Below, piece by piece: positions 53,298 to 61,300 of a DNA stretch of 64,000 bases. A program made the position numbers and the translations under genes. The notes beneath the pieces are model-generated. The model did no database searches, was not told the origin of the DNA, and saw nothing but the letters and a program-made list of their open reading frames with translations. The stretch's first letter is position 1. Each line of letters opens with the position of its first letter. Source of the stretch: Bacteroidaceae bacterium (GTDB lineage: Bacteria; Bacteroidota; Bacteroidia; Bacteroidales; Bacteroidaceae); assembly GCA_016292045.1 (NCBI GenBank), contig JAEEZX010000031.1, positions 62,001-126,000 of the forward strand. Direction: 5' to 3'.

Positions 53298-53306
53298 AAA
53301 GTGTAG
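53279..53306 (+). repeat. Heptanucleotide array at the DUF3987-like/primase junction
   Basis: AGTTAAG, AGTGAAG, AGTGAAA and AGTGTAG in tandem. The array supplies the stop codon of the first gene and ends one base before the double ATG of the primase. Confidence 0.75.
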
Positions 53307-53307
53307 A

Positions 53308-54237
53308 ATGATGACTAAATTCGAAATTCAAGAGCTCCGCGACCTTCCAATAGAGGGGGTCGCAGAGCGACTCGGACTCCATGTGGAGCGACACAAGGCG
53401 CTATGCCCATTCCATGATGACCACACCCCATCTCTGACCTTCAAGGGTCATAAATACAAATGCTGGAGCTGTGGCGAAAGTGACGACTCTATCAGTTTGG
53501 TTATGAAAGTGCTTAACAAGGATTTCCTTGATGCATGCCGTTGGTTGGCTGACGAGCACAACGTCATCATGACTGAGGAGAGTTCAAGGGTTCAAGATTC
53601 AGGGTTCAAGGTTCAACAAAAACCTTTCGATGCAAGCCGCTACGAGCGGTTCTTTGAGCGTCCTTGGCTGAACGAAGAGGCACGTAAGTTCCTCTTTGAT
53701 GAGCGTCATTTGGATGAGCGGGTTGTTCGCTGGTGCCGACTCACTTCATGGAAAGACCGTAGTGGCACTCCGTGGCTGCAAATACCTTACTTCAATAGGG
53801 AAGGAAAGTTGATTGGCATCCAGAACAGAAACCAGATAAAGGGTGCAAAACCTCGCTTTAGGTTTCCGCAGGATTCTCAATGCGTTCTCTACAACCAGAA
53901 CGTGCTCAACATGCTGAAGCCGGGCGATGAACTCTATATCACGGAAGGCTGTTCAGACTGCTGGGCAATGCTCTCAGCTGGACACAAGGCTGTCGCCATC
54001 CCTTCTGCCACCTTGTTCAAACCGAAAGACATCGAGCAATTGTCAATTATCAATTCTCAACTGTCAATTAGTTTCCACATGTGGCCGGATAACGATGCGC
54101 CCGGCGAACGTCTCTTCATGCAACTCAAGGAGGTATTGTCCAATCTGGTGCATCACCAGCTGCCACCAGGCTGCAAAGACTTTGGCGTATACTATCTACA
54201 AACGAAAACCAAAACGAAAACGAAAAATGAAGAATAA
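53308..54237 (+). CDS. CHC2-type DNA primase-like protein
   Basis: The start is one of two adjacent ATGs (53308 or 53311). The 309-residue protein has a CHC2 zinc finger (Cys33, His36, Cys52, Cys55) and a Toprim-like part with LYITEGCSDCWAMLSAGHKA. It is shorter than DnaG and fits the mobile-element or accessory primases of Bacteroidetes. Two heptanucleotide arrays are embedded in frame: 53581-53616 (coding SSRVQDSGFKVQQ) and 54037-54071 (coding QLSIINSQLSI). The C-terminus is a KTKTKTK tail. Repeats inside a coding region suggest that these segments are loops tolerant of insertion. Confidence 0.8.
   Translation: MMTKFEIQELRDLPIEGVAERLGLHVERHKALCPFHDDHTPSLTFKGHKYKCWSCGESDDSISLVMKVLNKDFLDACRWLADEHNVIMTEESSRVQDSGFKVQQKPFDASRYERFFERPWLNEEARKFLFDERHLDERVVRWCRLTSWKDRSGTPWLQIPYFNREGKLIGIQNRNQIKGAKPRFRFPQDSQCVLYNQNVLNMLKPGDELYITEGCSDCWAMLSAGHKAVAIPSATLFKPKDIEQLSIINSQLSISFHMWPDNDAPGERLFMQLKEVLSNLVHHQLPPGCKDFGVYYLQTKTKTKTKNEE
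53581..53616 (+). repeat. In-frame GGTTCAA array inside the primase gene
   Basis: Five units related to GGTTCAA (7, 8, 7, 7 and 7 bases). They lie between the zinc finger domain and the catalytic part, a probable linker. Confidence 0.75.
54037..54071 (+). repeat. In-frame CAATTNT array inside the primase gene
   Basis: Five exact-length heptamers CAATTGT, CAATTAT, CAATTCT, CAACTGT and CAATTAG. Five heptads equal 35 bases, which is not a multiple of three, so gain or loss of a single unit would shift the reading frame. Confidence 0.8.
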
Positions 54238-54322
54238 CTCCCCAACGACCGGACCGCGACTCCGCAACGACCGCATCGCCGGTCCGAAGTAACCGAGCTG
54301 ACAGGAACCATTTTCCTGCCGA

Positions 54323-54359
54323 CAAAGCAAAAGAGCCATCCAAACGGGTGGCTCTTGGT
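54323..54359 (+). terminator. Terminator repeat, copy 1
   Basis: AGCCATCC-AAAC-GGGTGGCT hairpin preceded by CAAAGCAAAAG and followed by CTT. 36 of 37 bases recur at 56064-56100. The sequence just before it (ACAGGAACCATTTTCCTGCC) also resembles the element at 40.3 kb. Confidence 0.75.
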
Positions 54360-54406
54360 GCGTACAAAGTTTCAACTTTGACACGAATATTTTGTGGGTG
54401 CACGGA

Positions 54407-55831
54407 TTAGATGGCAAAGAGGTCGTCCATGGTCACTTCGTTCTGTACCATGTTAAAGTAGCTGTTGCGGACAACTCCATTTGTCGTTACCATGACGAGG
54501 TGCAGGGTACGCTTATCTTTCGACAGTTCTTGATATGCATCAAATTTGTTCTGTAGGTTCGTCGCGTAATCCTTGTCAATGGTGAAGATGTTTGAGGAAT
54601 GTTTCATTTCACAGAGGTCGGTAAATCCGTCGGCACGCTGCATCACCAAATCAATCTGCGCCCCGCGTCGCTCGTCTGTTCCACGGGTAAACCAAGAACA
54701 CACGTTTGTCTGAACACCTGAGATACCAAGGGCTGCCTTAATCTGTGGGACGTGCTGAAGACATACACGTTCAAAAGCATGTCCCTTCCATGTGTTATGT
54801 GATGTGGACGTGAAAGTGTTTGACCAATAACGCTCATCGCTGAAAGCATTCTTCTTGATACAGAGGTAGTAGAAGAGCGTGTAGTTGTCTATTAACTGAT
54901 ATATTGCGTTTGTTTCTGCGGTATCGGCTGAAGCAAAGCGACGAATGAAACCGCATTCTTCCAGTTCTTCCAGAATAGTGGAAAAGGTGCCTCCATCGGA
55001 GATTTTGCTTTCTCGAAGGATGTCCTCTCTTGTCATGCCTGATTTCTTGCCGTCGCTCAGGCATTCGATGACTTTGATGTAATTCTCCGGTCGTTTGAAA
55101 AGAATTGAATACAATGCCTCAAACTCATCACGCAACTGAGCTGTCTCTGAGAAGAACAATTGGTCGATATTCTGAGCCACACTTTGGCCTTTCTTCAGGA
55201 AACTCCAATAATAAGGTATGCCACCGAGAATCATGTAAAGTTCCAACACATCTTTTCTGCCAAAGGCAAGATTTGCACTGTTGGCAAAAAGTTCACACTC
55301 CCGAAGAGTGAAGGGAACAACCTTTATGCGGCTGGTCAGTCTTCCGCGAAGACCTCCCTTATCCTTTAGAAGTTTCTTCGTAACCCATGATGTTGCACTT
55401 CCGCATACAATCAATACAATGTCTTTCTCCCGACGTGCAGTAGCCCATCCGTTCCAGAAGTTTTCCAAGGCACCGATGAGGTTTCCTTTAGGTGTGTCCA
55501 TCCATGGGAGCTCATCAATAAACAAAACCTTTTTACCTGCCGGAGCACGATTAATGAGTTCCTTCAGTAACTCGAAGGCATCAATCCAGGTTTTCGGTAT
55601 AGCGCATTTCAAACCCGCTGCTGATAAGGAGTTGCGGAACGCAATCAATTGTTGACGTTGCGTTCCTTTGGCTACTCCGGTGTGTTGAAAACAGAATTGG
55701 TAGTTGAAGGTTTCCCGGATGAGATACGTTTTTCCAACACGGCGTCGACCATAAACGGCACAAAACTGCGACTCTTCTTTGTTAAGAAGGCTTATCAGTT
55801 CTCGTTGCTCTTTTTCGCGTCCTATAATCAT
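54407..55831 (-). CDS. AAA ATPase with DUF234 nuclease-like C-terminus
   Basis: The chosen ATG at 55831 gives MIIGREKEQRELISLL, the usual start of this family; 24 further upstream codons would cross the promoter. The 474-residue protein has Walker A (YGRRRVGKT, Gly28-Thr35), Walker B LFIDELPW, and a winged-helix part with ITREDIL-like spacing. A C-terminal DUF234 region follows, with AQIDLVMQRADGFTDLCEMK resembling a PD-(D/E)xK nuclease core. Such ATPases are abundant in Bacteroidetes and their role is unclear. The gene, with its operator repeats, lies between two copies of a terminator repeat, which suggests it entered as a unit. Confidence 0.83.
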   Translation of the reverse strand: MIIGREKEQRELISLLNKEESQFCAVYGRRRVGKTYLIRETFNYQFCFQHTGVAKGTQRQQLIAFRNSLSAAGLKCAIPKTWIDAFELLKELINRAPAGKKVLFIDELPWMDTPKGNLIGALENFWNGWATARREKDIVLIVCGSATSWVTKKLLKDKGGLRGRLTSRIKVVPFTLRECELFANSANLAFGRKDVLELYMILGGIPYYWSFLKKGQSVAQNIDQLFFSETAQLRDEFEALYSILFKRPENYIKVIECLSDGKKSGMTREDILRESKISDGGTFSTILEELEECGFIRRFASADTAETNAIYQLIDNYTLFYYLCIKKNAFSDERYWSNTFTSTSHNTWKGHAFERVCLQHVPQIKAALGISGVQTNVCSWFTRGTDERRGAQIDLVMQRADGFTDLCEMKHSSNIFTIDKDYATNLQNKFDAYQELSKDKRTLHLVMVTTNGVVRNSYFNMVQNEVTMDDLFAI

Positions 55832-55852
55832 GGTGACATGTTTTTTGTCGTT

Positions 55853-55958
55853 TTCCGCTGCAAATGTAGCAAAAAAGTGTCTATAACCAGCGGAAAATGG
55901 CAATTTTATTCAGGTTTCCGCTGAAAATAGCGCAAAAATGTCGCTATAACCAGCGGAA
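55853..55958 (-). promoter_or_regulatory. Two 43-base operator-like repeats before the ATPase gene
   Basis: Copies at 55853-55895 and 55916-55958 each begin TTCCGCTG and end CAGCGGAA (perfect 8-base inverted arms) and share most bases between. A −7 box (TACATTTG, minus strand, 55861-55868) lies inside the first copy, so a protein bound to the arms would control the ATPase gene. Confidence 0.65.
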
Positions 55959-56063
55959 GAACGTTTTAAAGAGGAAAAATGTTGTCATAGTGCTATAACG
56001 AAAAAATAAGATCTTCTGTTCCTTTTTCTTGAAACAAGAGGGTTATCACCATTGTTCATCCTG

Positions 56064-56100
56064 CAAAGCAAAAGAGCCATCCAAACGGGTGGCTATTGGT
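56064..56100 (+). repeat. Terminator repeat, copy 2
   Basis: The same hairpin sequence as at 54323-54359 with one mismatch in 37 bases, 1741 bases away in the same orientation. The two copies bracket the ATPase gene. Confidence 0.8.
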
Positions 56101-56253
56101 TATATTTGCTTTGAGCGCTGGTGGGAATCTACAATGCGGATATTTGGCCTCAGAAAGTCAAAATTTTATGTTATTGCACATTTTTGTCATCAGCAATTTG
56201 TCATTCAAAAAAAACATCGTATTTTTGTCCTCGAAATCGGAAACATTCCGCTT

Positions 56254-56934
56254 ATGAGCTTAGACGAAAATAAAGAGTTTCTACGGCAAGACAACAACTA
56301 TAGGACGTTGAAAGCATTCCAGAAAGCGGAATGCATCTACGACGTGACATTCTACTTTGCTCACAAATTCCTTTCCACTGGTGACCGAACGATTGATCAG
56401 ATGATTCAAGCTGCACGGTCTGGAAAACAAAATTTGGCAGAAGGAAACATTGACGGTATAACCTCGCGCGAAATGGAGCTGAAGTTGACAAACGTGAATA
56501 GGGCATCTCTTCACGAACTGCTTCTCGATTACGAGGATTATCTTCGTGTGAGAGGGTTGGAACAATGGGCGTATGATGACCCGCGATGCGTGCAGACCCG
56601 TGCGTTCTGCAAAACTCATCTCGATTCAGCCATCTATCGGGAACAGATAAAGGAGCGCTCCGATGAGACTATCGCCAACATAGCCATCACACTAATCCAC
56701 CAATGCGATGTCCTTATCCGTGGGCTCATCGAGTGGAAGAAGAGGGACTTTGTAGAGAAAGGCGGCATTAAGGAAGAAATGTATCGTGCCCGCAAGGACT
56801 GGCAGAAAAAGAATGGAGCCTATGGGACGATTCCTTATGAAGGGCATGGGTATAATGGGTCTAATAGGACTAATGGGCAAAATATCAACCAGCCCACTCA
56901 GCCCATAAAGCCCACTCAGCCCAAGAAACCGTAG
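56254..56934 (+). CDS. Four-helix-bundle protein with repeat-derived tail
   Basis: From the ATG at 56254 (MSLDENKEFLRQDNNYRTLK) the product has 226 residues. It matches the four-helix-bundle family first known from 23S rRNA intervening sequences; IQAARSGKQNLAEGN is its signature. The role is unknown; members are common near mobile elements in Bacteroidetes. The C-terminus is encoded by two period-9 arrays (GYNGSNRTNGQN and then QPTQPIKPTQPKKP), a low-complexity extension not needed for the bundle. Confidence 0.82.
   Translation: MSLDENKEFLRQDNNYRTLKAFQKAECIYDVTFYFAHKFLSTGDRTIDQMIQAARSGKQNLAEGNIDGITSREMELKLTNVNRASLHELLLDYEDYLRVRGLEQWAYDDPRCVQTRAFCKTHLDSAIYREQIKERSDETIANIAITLIHQCDVLIRGLIEWKKRDFVEKGGIKEEMYRARKDWQKKNGAYGTIPYEGHGYNGSNRTNGQNINQPTQPIKPTQPKKP
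56852..56925 (+). repeat. Two period-9 arrays in the four-helix gene tail
   Basis: Units of the GGGTCTAAT type (about 56852-56886) and the CAGCCCACT type (about 56890-56925) are repeated in frame. They encode Gly/Asn-rich and Pro-rich tripeptide repeats. Confidence 0.65.
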
Positions 56935-56939
56935 TCAGT

Positions 56940-57003
56940 AAGTAACTTATAGACAGGAACAAATTTTCAGCCTCGCAGAGAGCGTCTCTGTGGGGCTTTT
57001 TTT
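56940..57003 (+). terminator. Boundary repeat (right copy) with terminator
   Basis: The first 20 bases (56940-56959) match the minus strand at 40309-40328. A stem AGCCTCGCAGAGA/TCTCTGTGGGGCT with seven T follows, closing the four-helix-bundle gene's transcript. Confidence 0.75.
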
Positions 57004-57073
57004 GTACGTTTTCCTCTCTTTTTGCACCCGGAGAAACAAATTAAAGAAATACTTGAAAAAAAACGTTGAAATA

Positions 57074-57105
57074 TTTGCGTATGTGGAAATTATTCCGTAT
57101 CTTTG
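57074..57105 (+). promoter_or_regulatory. Promoter of the HU-like gene
   Basis: TTTG (57074-57077), 20 bases, TATCTTTG (57098-57105). The leader to the ATG at 57267 is about 155 bases, long enough for post-transcriptional control. Confidence 0.7.
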
Positions 57106-57266
57106 TAGTGTTGAAATTAAGGGGAGAATTGAGCTGTAGCGATGCTGAAAATGGCAGCTTCAGTGCACGGGAGAAGTCATGAAAAGCACCTCGGCAAGAA
57201 GACCTCCGGACATCAACAAAGAGTTCTTAAATCACAGTTTGTTTAAAGTAAAAAGATTGTATTTGT

Positions 57267-58136
57267 ATGGCTAACGAAAGAATCGCCTTGGGTATCAACC
57301 TCAGGCAAAACAAGAACAGCCGTAATGCTGGCTACGGCAAGTACTATCCGGTGGTGGACCAGCAAAAGACCCTCTCGCTGCGAGGCTTCGCAGAACACAT
57401 GGTGAGCCACGGCTCGCTCTACAACCGCGGCGTGGTGGAGGGAGTGTTGAACCAGATCTGCGAGTGCCTGCCCGAACTCCTGGCACAGGGAGTGCCCGTC
57501 AAGCTCGGTTCGCTGGGTATCTTCTACCCGACGGCACAGGTGGAGAAGAACGGGGCAGTGGACGGCTATGCCGGGATGGACGGCCTCAATCCTGCCACCA
57601 TCGTGCAGGGCATCCGCATCCGCTTCCGTCCCGACTCCACGAAGCTCGACAACATCTGCGGCCCGAAGTTCAAGGAGCGCTGCTCGCTGGAACTGCGCAA
57701 CATCGTGGACACGCAGGAGGTCACCCTCGGCGGCAAGACACGCAAGGTGCAGACCCTCAGGCCCGTAGCTACGGCAGTGGCAGAGTGGAAGGCACGCGAG
57801 GCTCTGGGCGGCAACGACGACCCCGACTTCGAGAACGGAGCTAACGGCGGCGCCTCCAGCAACAGCGGTTCAGGCACAGAGACTGTACGTCTTACCGTGA
57901 GTGCAGGCAGCGGCGGTCGTGTGAAGATCGGCGACGGCGAGTACGACGCAGGAGCCAACACCGACGTAGCACCCGGCACGAGTGTCAGCATCTCAGCTCA
58001 GCCCAACGCCGGCTACAGCTTCTCGCAGTGGAGCGACGGCAACACAAGCGCTTCCCGCAGCGTAACGGTGAGCGAAGCAATGACGTTGACTGCCAGCTTC
58101 ACCCTCAACAGCGGCGGTAGCGGAGCGGGAGAGTGA
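57267..58136 (+). CDS. HU-like DNA-binding protein with InlB-B-repeat-like C-terminus
   Basis: The 289-residue protein has an N-terminal HU/IHF-type domain (about 1-130). Examples are SLRGFAEHMVSHGSLYNRG and VKLGSLGIFYPTA, the larger Bacteroidetes HU variant. A linker (about 170-205) rich in Gly, Ser and Asn follows. The C-terminal part (about 207-280) contains VRLTVSAGSGGRVKIGDGEY, then PNAGYSFSQWSDG and MTLTASF. This is the pattern of divergent InlB B-repeat domains, otherwise found on secreted proteins. There is no signal peptide, so the combination would be intracellular. The added domain may bind a protein or ligand at the nucleoid; that is inference. Confidence 0.85.
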   Translation: MANERIALGINLRQNKNSRNAGYGKYYPVVDQQKTLSLRGFAEHMVSHGSLYNRGVVEGVLNQICECLPELLAQGVPVKLGSLGIFYPTAQVEKNGAVDGYAGMDGLNPATIVQGIRIRFRPDSTKLDNICGPKFKERCSLELRNIVDTQEVTLGGKTRKVQTLRPVATAVAEWKAREALGGNDDPDFENGANGGASSNSGSGTETVRLTVSAGSGGRVKIGDGEYDAGANTDVAPGTSVSISAQPNAGYSFSQWSDGNTSASRSVTVSEAMTLTASFTLNSGGSGAGE

Positions 58137-58138
58137 TG

Positions 58139-58166
58139 ATGTAAGAAGTAAAATGTAAGAGGTAAG
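58139..58166 (+). repeat. Four-copy heptanucleotide array after the HU-like gene
   Basis: ATGTAAG, AAGTAAA, ATGTAAG and AGGTAAG begin three bases after the stop codon. Confidence 0.75.
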
Positions 58167-58201
58167 AGCGTCATGCAGCGTGTCTGTGTGGCGCTCTTTC
58201 T

Positions 58202-58236
58202 TTGATAGTTGATAATTGACAGTTGATAATTGATAA
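58202..58236 (+). repeat. Five-copy heptanucleotide array TTGATAA
   Basis: TTGATAG, TTGATAA, TTGACAG, TTGATAA and TTGATAA in tandem, about 100 bases upstream of the −7 element of the next gene. Confidence 0.85.
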
Positions 58237-58296
58237 TTTTAAAGGCAAAAGTGTCTCAATAACAAATAAATTTCTATCATTTTCCCTAAACTAACA

Positions 58297-58347
58297 ACTT
58301 GTCAACTCGTCCACTCGTCCACTTTTCCACAAAAAAACGTATCTTTG
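58297..58347 (+). promoter_or_regulatory. Promoter with period-8 array in the −33 region
   Basis: Four 8-base units (ACTTGTCA, ACTCGTCC, ACTCGTCC, ACTTTTCC; 58297-58328) precede TATCTTTG (58340-58347) by exactly 11 bases, as at 40417-40467. Confidence 0.6.
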
Positions 58348-58395
58348 TGACGTATTTGTGCTGATAAACACGAACCTTAACCTATAAATAATGCC

Positions 58396-61300
58396 ATGAG
58401 AAGAATTACATCCCTTTTCGGCCTGGCGGCAATACTGCTGTTGCTGCCCGCGATGGTGTTTGCCGCGCTGCCGGTGACAGATGCCACAGGTTATCTCTAC
58501 AACGCAGAGACGGGCAAGTTCCTGAGTCACGGCGTCACCTCTGTGTCCAACAGCGGCGCAAAGGTGGACGACTACGGCGTGCCCGTAGTGGTGAAGAACG
58601 AAGGCAGTGCCTCCGAATTCAGCGGATACACGCATCTGCGATTCCAGATGAGCGACTACTTCGGACGCTATCTGCGCATCGTTGCCGGCGGACTGGACTG
58701 CGCCGGGTCGTCATATCACAAATGGGCCGCCATAGAGAAGGACGGCGGCATACTGCTGCGCTGCATCTACACCGACTCGCAGGTGGGCTACGCCAAGCAG
58801 GGATGGTTTCTGGCTATAGACGACGACGGCACACTGGTGCTGGCGGACGGCGAGGAGAACGCAGCTGTGTGGCAATGGAAGAGCGCGGGCGAACAGATAG
58901 CCATCGTGGACGAGGCTGAGAACGCACGCATCGCAGCCATCGGAGCAAAGGGAGGTCTGACGGTGGCATCTGCGGCGGAACTGAAGGCAGCCCTCGCCTC
59001 CATGTCGTCGGCGGACAAGACGTCGAGCATCGTGAACCCCACCATGTTTGCCAACACTGACGGGTGGACGGTGAACAACATACAGGGTACGGCCATCAGC
59101 AACGGCGACTACCGCATACAGAACGCGGCCGGCACGCAGGCCACCGTGAGCCAGAAGGTGACGGGACTCACCCCCGGATTCTACAAGGTGGACGTGCAGG
59201 CATTCTACAGGGCATCCGTCCTGGCGCGCTGCGTGACATACGGCAACAACGGATTCCGCTTCTCCAACGCCTATGTGCAGGCCAACGACAACAAGGTGCT
59301 CATCAGGGACTGGTATGCCATCTCCACCGACGGGCACTCCAAGCCCACATCCAGAAGCAACATCAAGGATGAGTTCGACGAGGGAGAGAAATACACCCAC
59401 ACGCTCTACACGTGGGTGGGAGCCGACGGTGTGCTCGACCTGAGCATCGCAGTGCCCAGCTACAGCGCAGGCGACTATCCTAACTGGATATGCTTCAACA
59501 ACGTGCGCCTCACTTACTACTTCTCCTCGGAGGACCTCGGTCCCTACAAGACGCAGCTGGAGAACGCCGTGTCTACGGCCAACGCGCTGACATCCTCGCT
59601 GCCCGCTGCGCAGAAGGTCATACTCGGGGCCGTGGTGGAGGCATATGATAAGGAATGGACCACAGCCGCCGACTACGAGGTGGCAATAGCAGCCGTGGTG
59701 GGCGCCACAGAGGCAGCACAGCCTTTCGCCGCTCTCTATGCCGACTACAAGGCCCTGCGCACCTACATCGCAGAGCGTTTGCTGGCGCAGACGGAGAGCT
59801 ACGACGACGAGGTGGGCGCCACTGCGACTTACGGGGATGAGGCTTCGGCACTGGACGGCCAGCTGGAGCTGGCTGAGACGCTCCTGGAGATGGAGGACAC
59901 AGAGGCCTCGCTCTGGAGGGCTGCGCTGAAGTGGCTGAAGAACGTGACAATCAAGGGCTACGGCATCGACCTCACATGGATGATAGCGAACAGCGACTTC
60001 TCCGACACGAACTACAAGGACGCCTGGACGGAGGAGCTGACGAGCAGCACTACAGCCGGCGTCACCAGCGGACTGATGCGCTACTACAACTGCAACTTCA
60101 AGCTCTACCAGAGGCTCTCGCTGCTGCTTCCCGCCGGTGCCTACCGCTTCACAATGGACGGATTCGAGCGCACCAACGACCCCATGAATACAGCCTACAG
60201 CGACTATGCTGCCGGCACATCGAAGGTGACGGGCACTATGTTTATGAACGATAACGAGAAGACGGTGACGAACCTCTTCGACGTGCAGAGCGTGACGGAC
60301 AACAGTCTGGGCGGTTCACAGCCCGAGGGAGCTGCGTTCTACGTGCCCAACGGTTCCGGAGCTGCGAGAAAATACATCGACGCAGGCCTCTATCCCAACA
60401 TGCTGAACGCCGTGCTGCTGGAGGATGCCGTGGTGGAGCTGGGCTACCGCTGCGCCAATACAAAGGCCTGGACCTGCTTCGACAACTTCCGTCTCTACTA
60501 TACGGGCAAGGTGCAGGAGACGCAGTTCATCATCGAGGCCACAGAGGGTCTCACGCCGCTGTGTCTGCCCTTCGACCTGGAGGCCGGTGCCGACTATCTG
60601 ACGTCGCTCTACGCTGTGGGCGGTGTGGAGGACGGCAAGGCATTGCTCTATCCCGTGGACAGAGTGGCTGCCGGTACGCCCTGCGTGGCTCTCTTCAACA
60701 CCAAGGAGGTGAGCGCCATAGCCCAGCCGGTTGGCAATTCGGAATACGTGCTGCCGTGGGAGGGCGGTTCGCTGCTGACGGACATCGACAACTTCACATG
60801 GAACTTCAAGAACGTGAAGGACGAGACGAGCCCGGCAACGGAACTGGTGTTCACGCCGCTCGATGCGATGAATATGCAGTTCTCCGTGAATGCCGAGAAC
60901 CTGGCTGTGCGCAGATATCTCGCCTCGACAGTATACACCTCCGTCTCGGAGAGCGTGGTGGCAAACTACAACGTGACGCCTCCCGCACGCCGCGACGTGC
61001 CCAACCGTGTGATGATACCCATGCCGCAGAAGGGTCTCAGCGACATCGTGCTGACATACAAAGAGGAGGGCAGCGAAGCAGAACCCGTGGAGACGGCCGT
61101 TCCCGACGCTCATGAGACGGCCTATATCGACAACCTCCTGCCGCAGAAGAGCTACGAATACAGCATCACGGCCGGAGGCGTGAAGGTGGGCAGCGGTAAG
61201 TTCCGCGTCACAGGCAATCTGCGCATGATATACGCTCCCAGCGCCAACAACATACGCGACCTGGGCGGCTGGCAGACCTACGACGGCGAACGTCTGGCAT

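Larger units (their letters stand above)
55832..56253. other. Intergenic region with tandem operator repeats
   Basis: 422 bases between the ATPase gene and the four-helix-bundle gene. They contain the ATPase −7 element, two 43-base repeats, and copy 2 of the terminator repeat. An open frame extending the downstream gene to 56029 runs through the terminator repeat and is probably not translated. Confidence 0.6.
56935..57266. other. Intergenic region before the HU-like gene
   Basis: 332 bases with the right boundary repeat, a terminator, and the HU-like gene's promoter with its long leader. A 34-codon basic open frame (57142-57246) lies in the leader, with no evidence beyond position. Confidence 0.6.

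Noticed and set aside
56029-56253. Extended N-terminus of the four-helix-bundle protein
   Set aside because: The extension is encoded by the terminator repeat and AT-rich leader; the conserved protein begins at 56254.
51771-58328. Clusters of short repeats as a possible CRISPR array
   Set aside because: Units are 7-9 bases, adjacent and without spacers; no cas gene is present.
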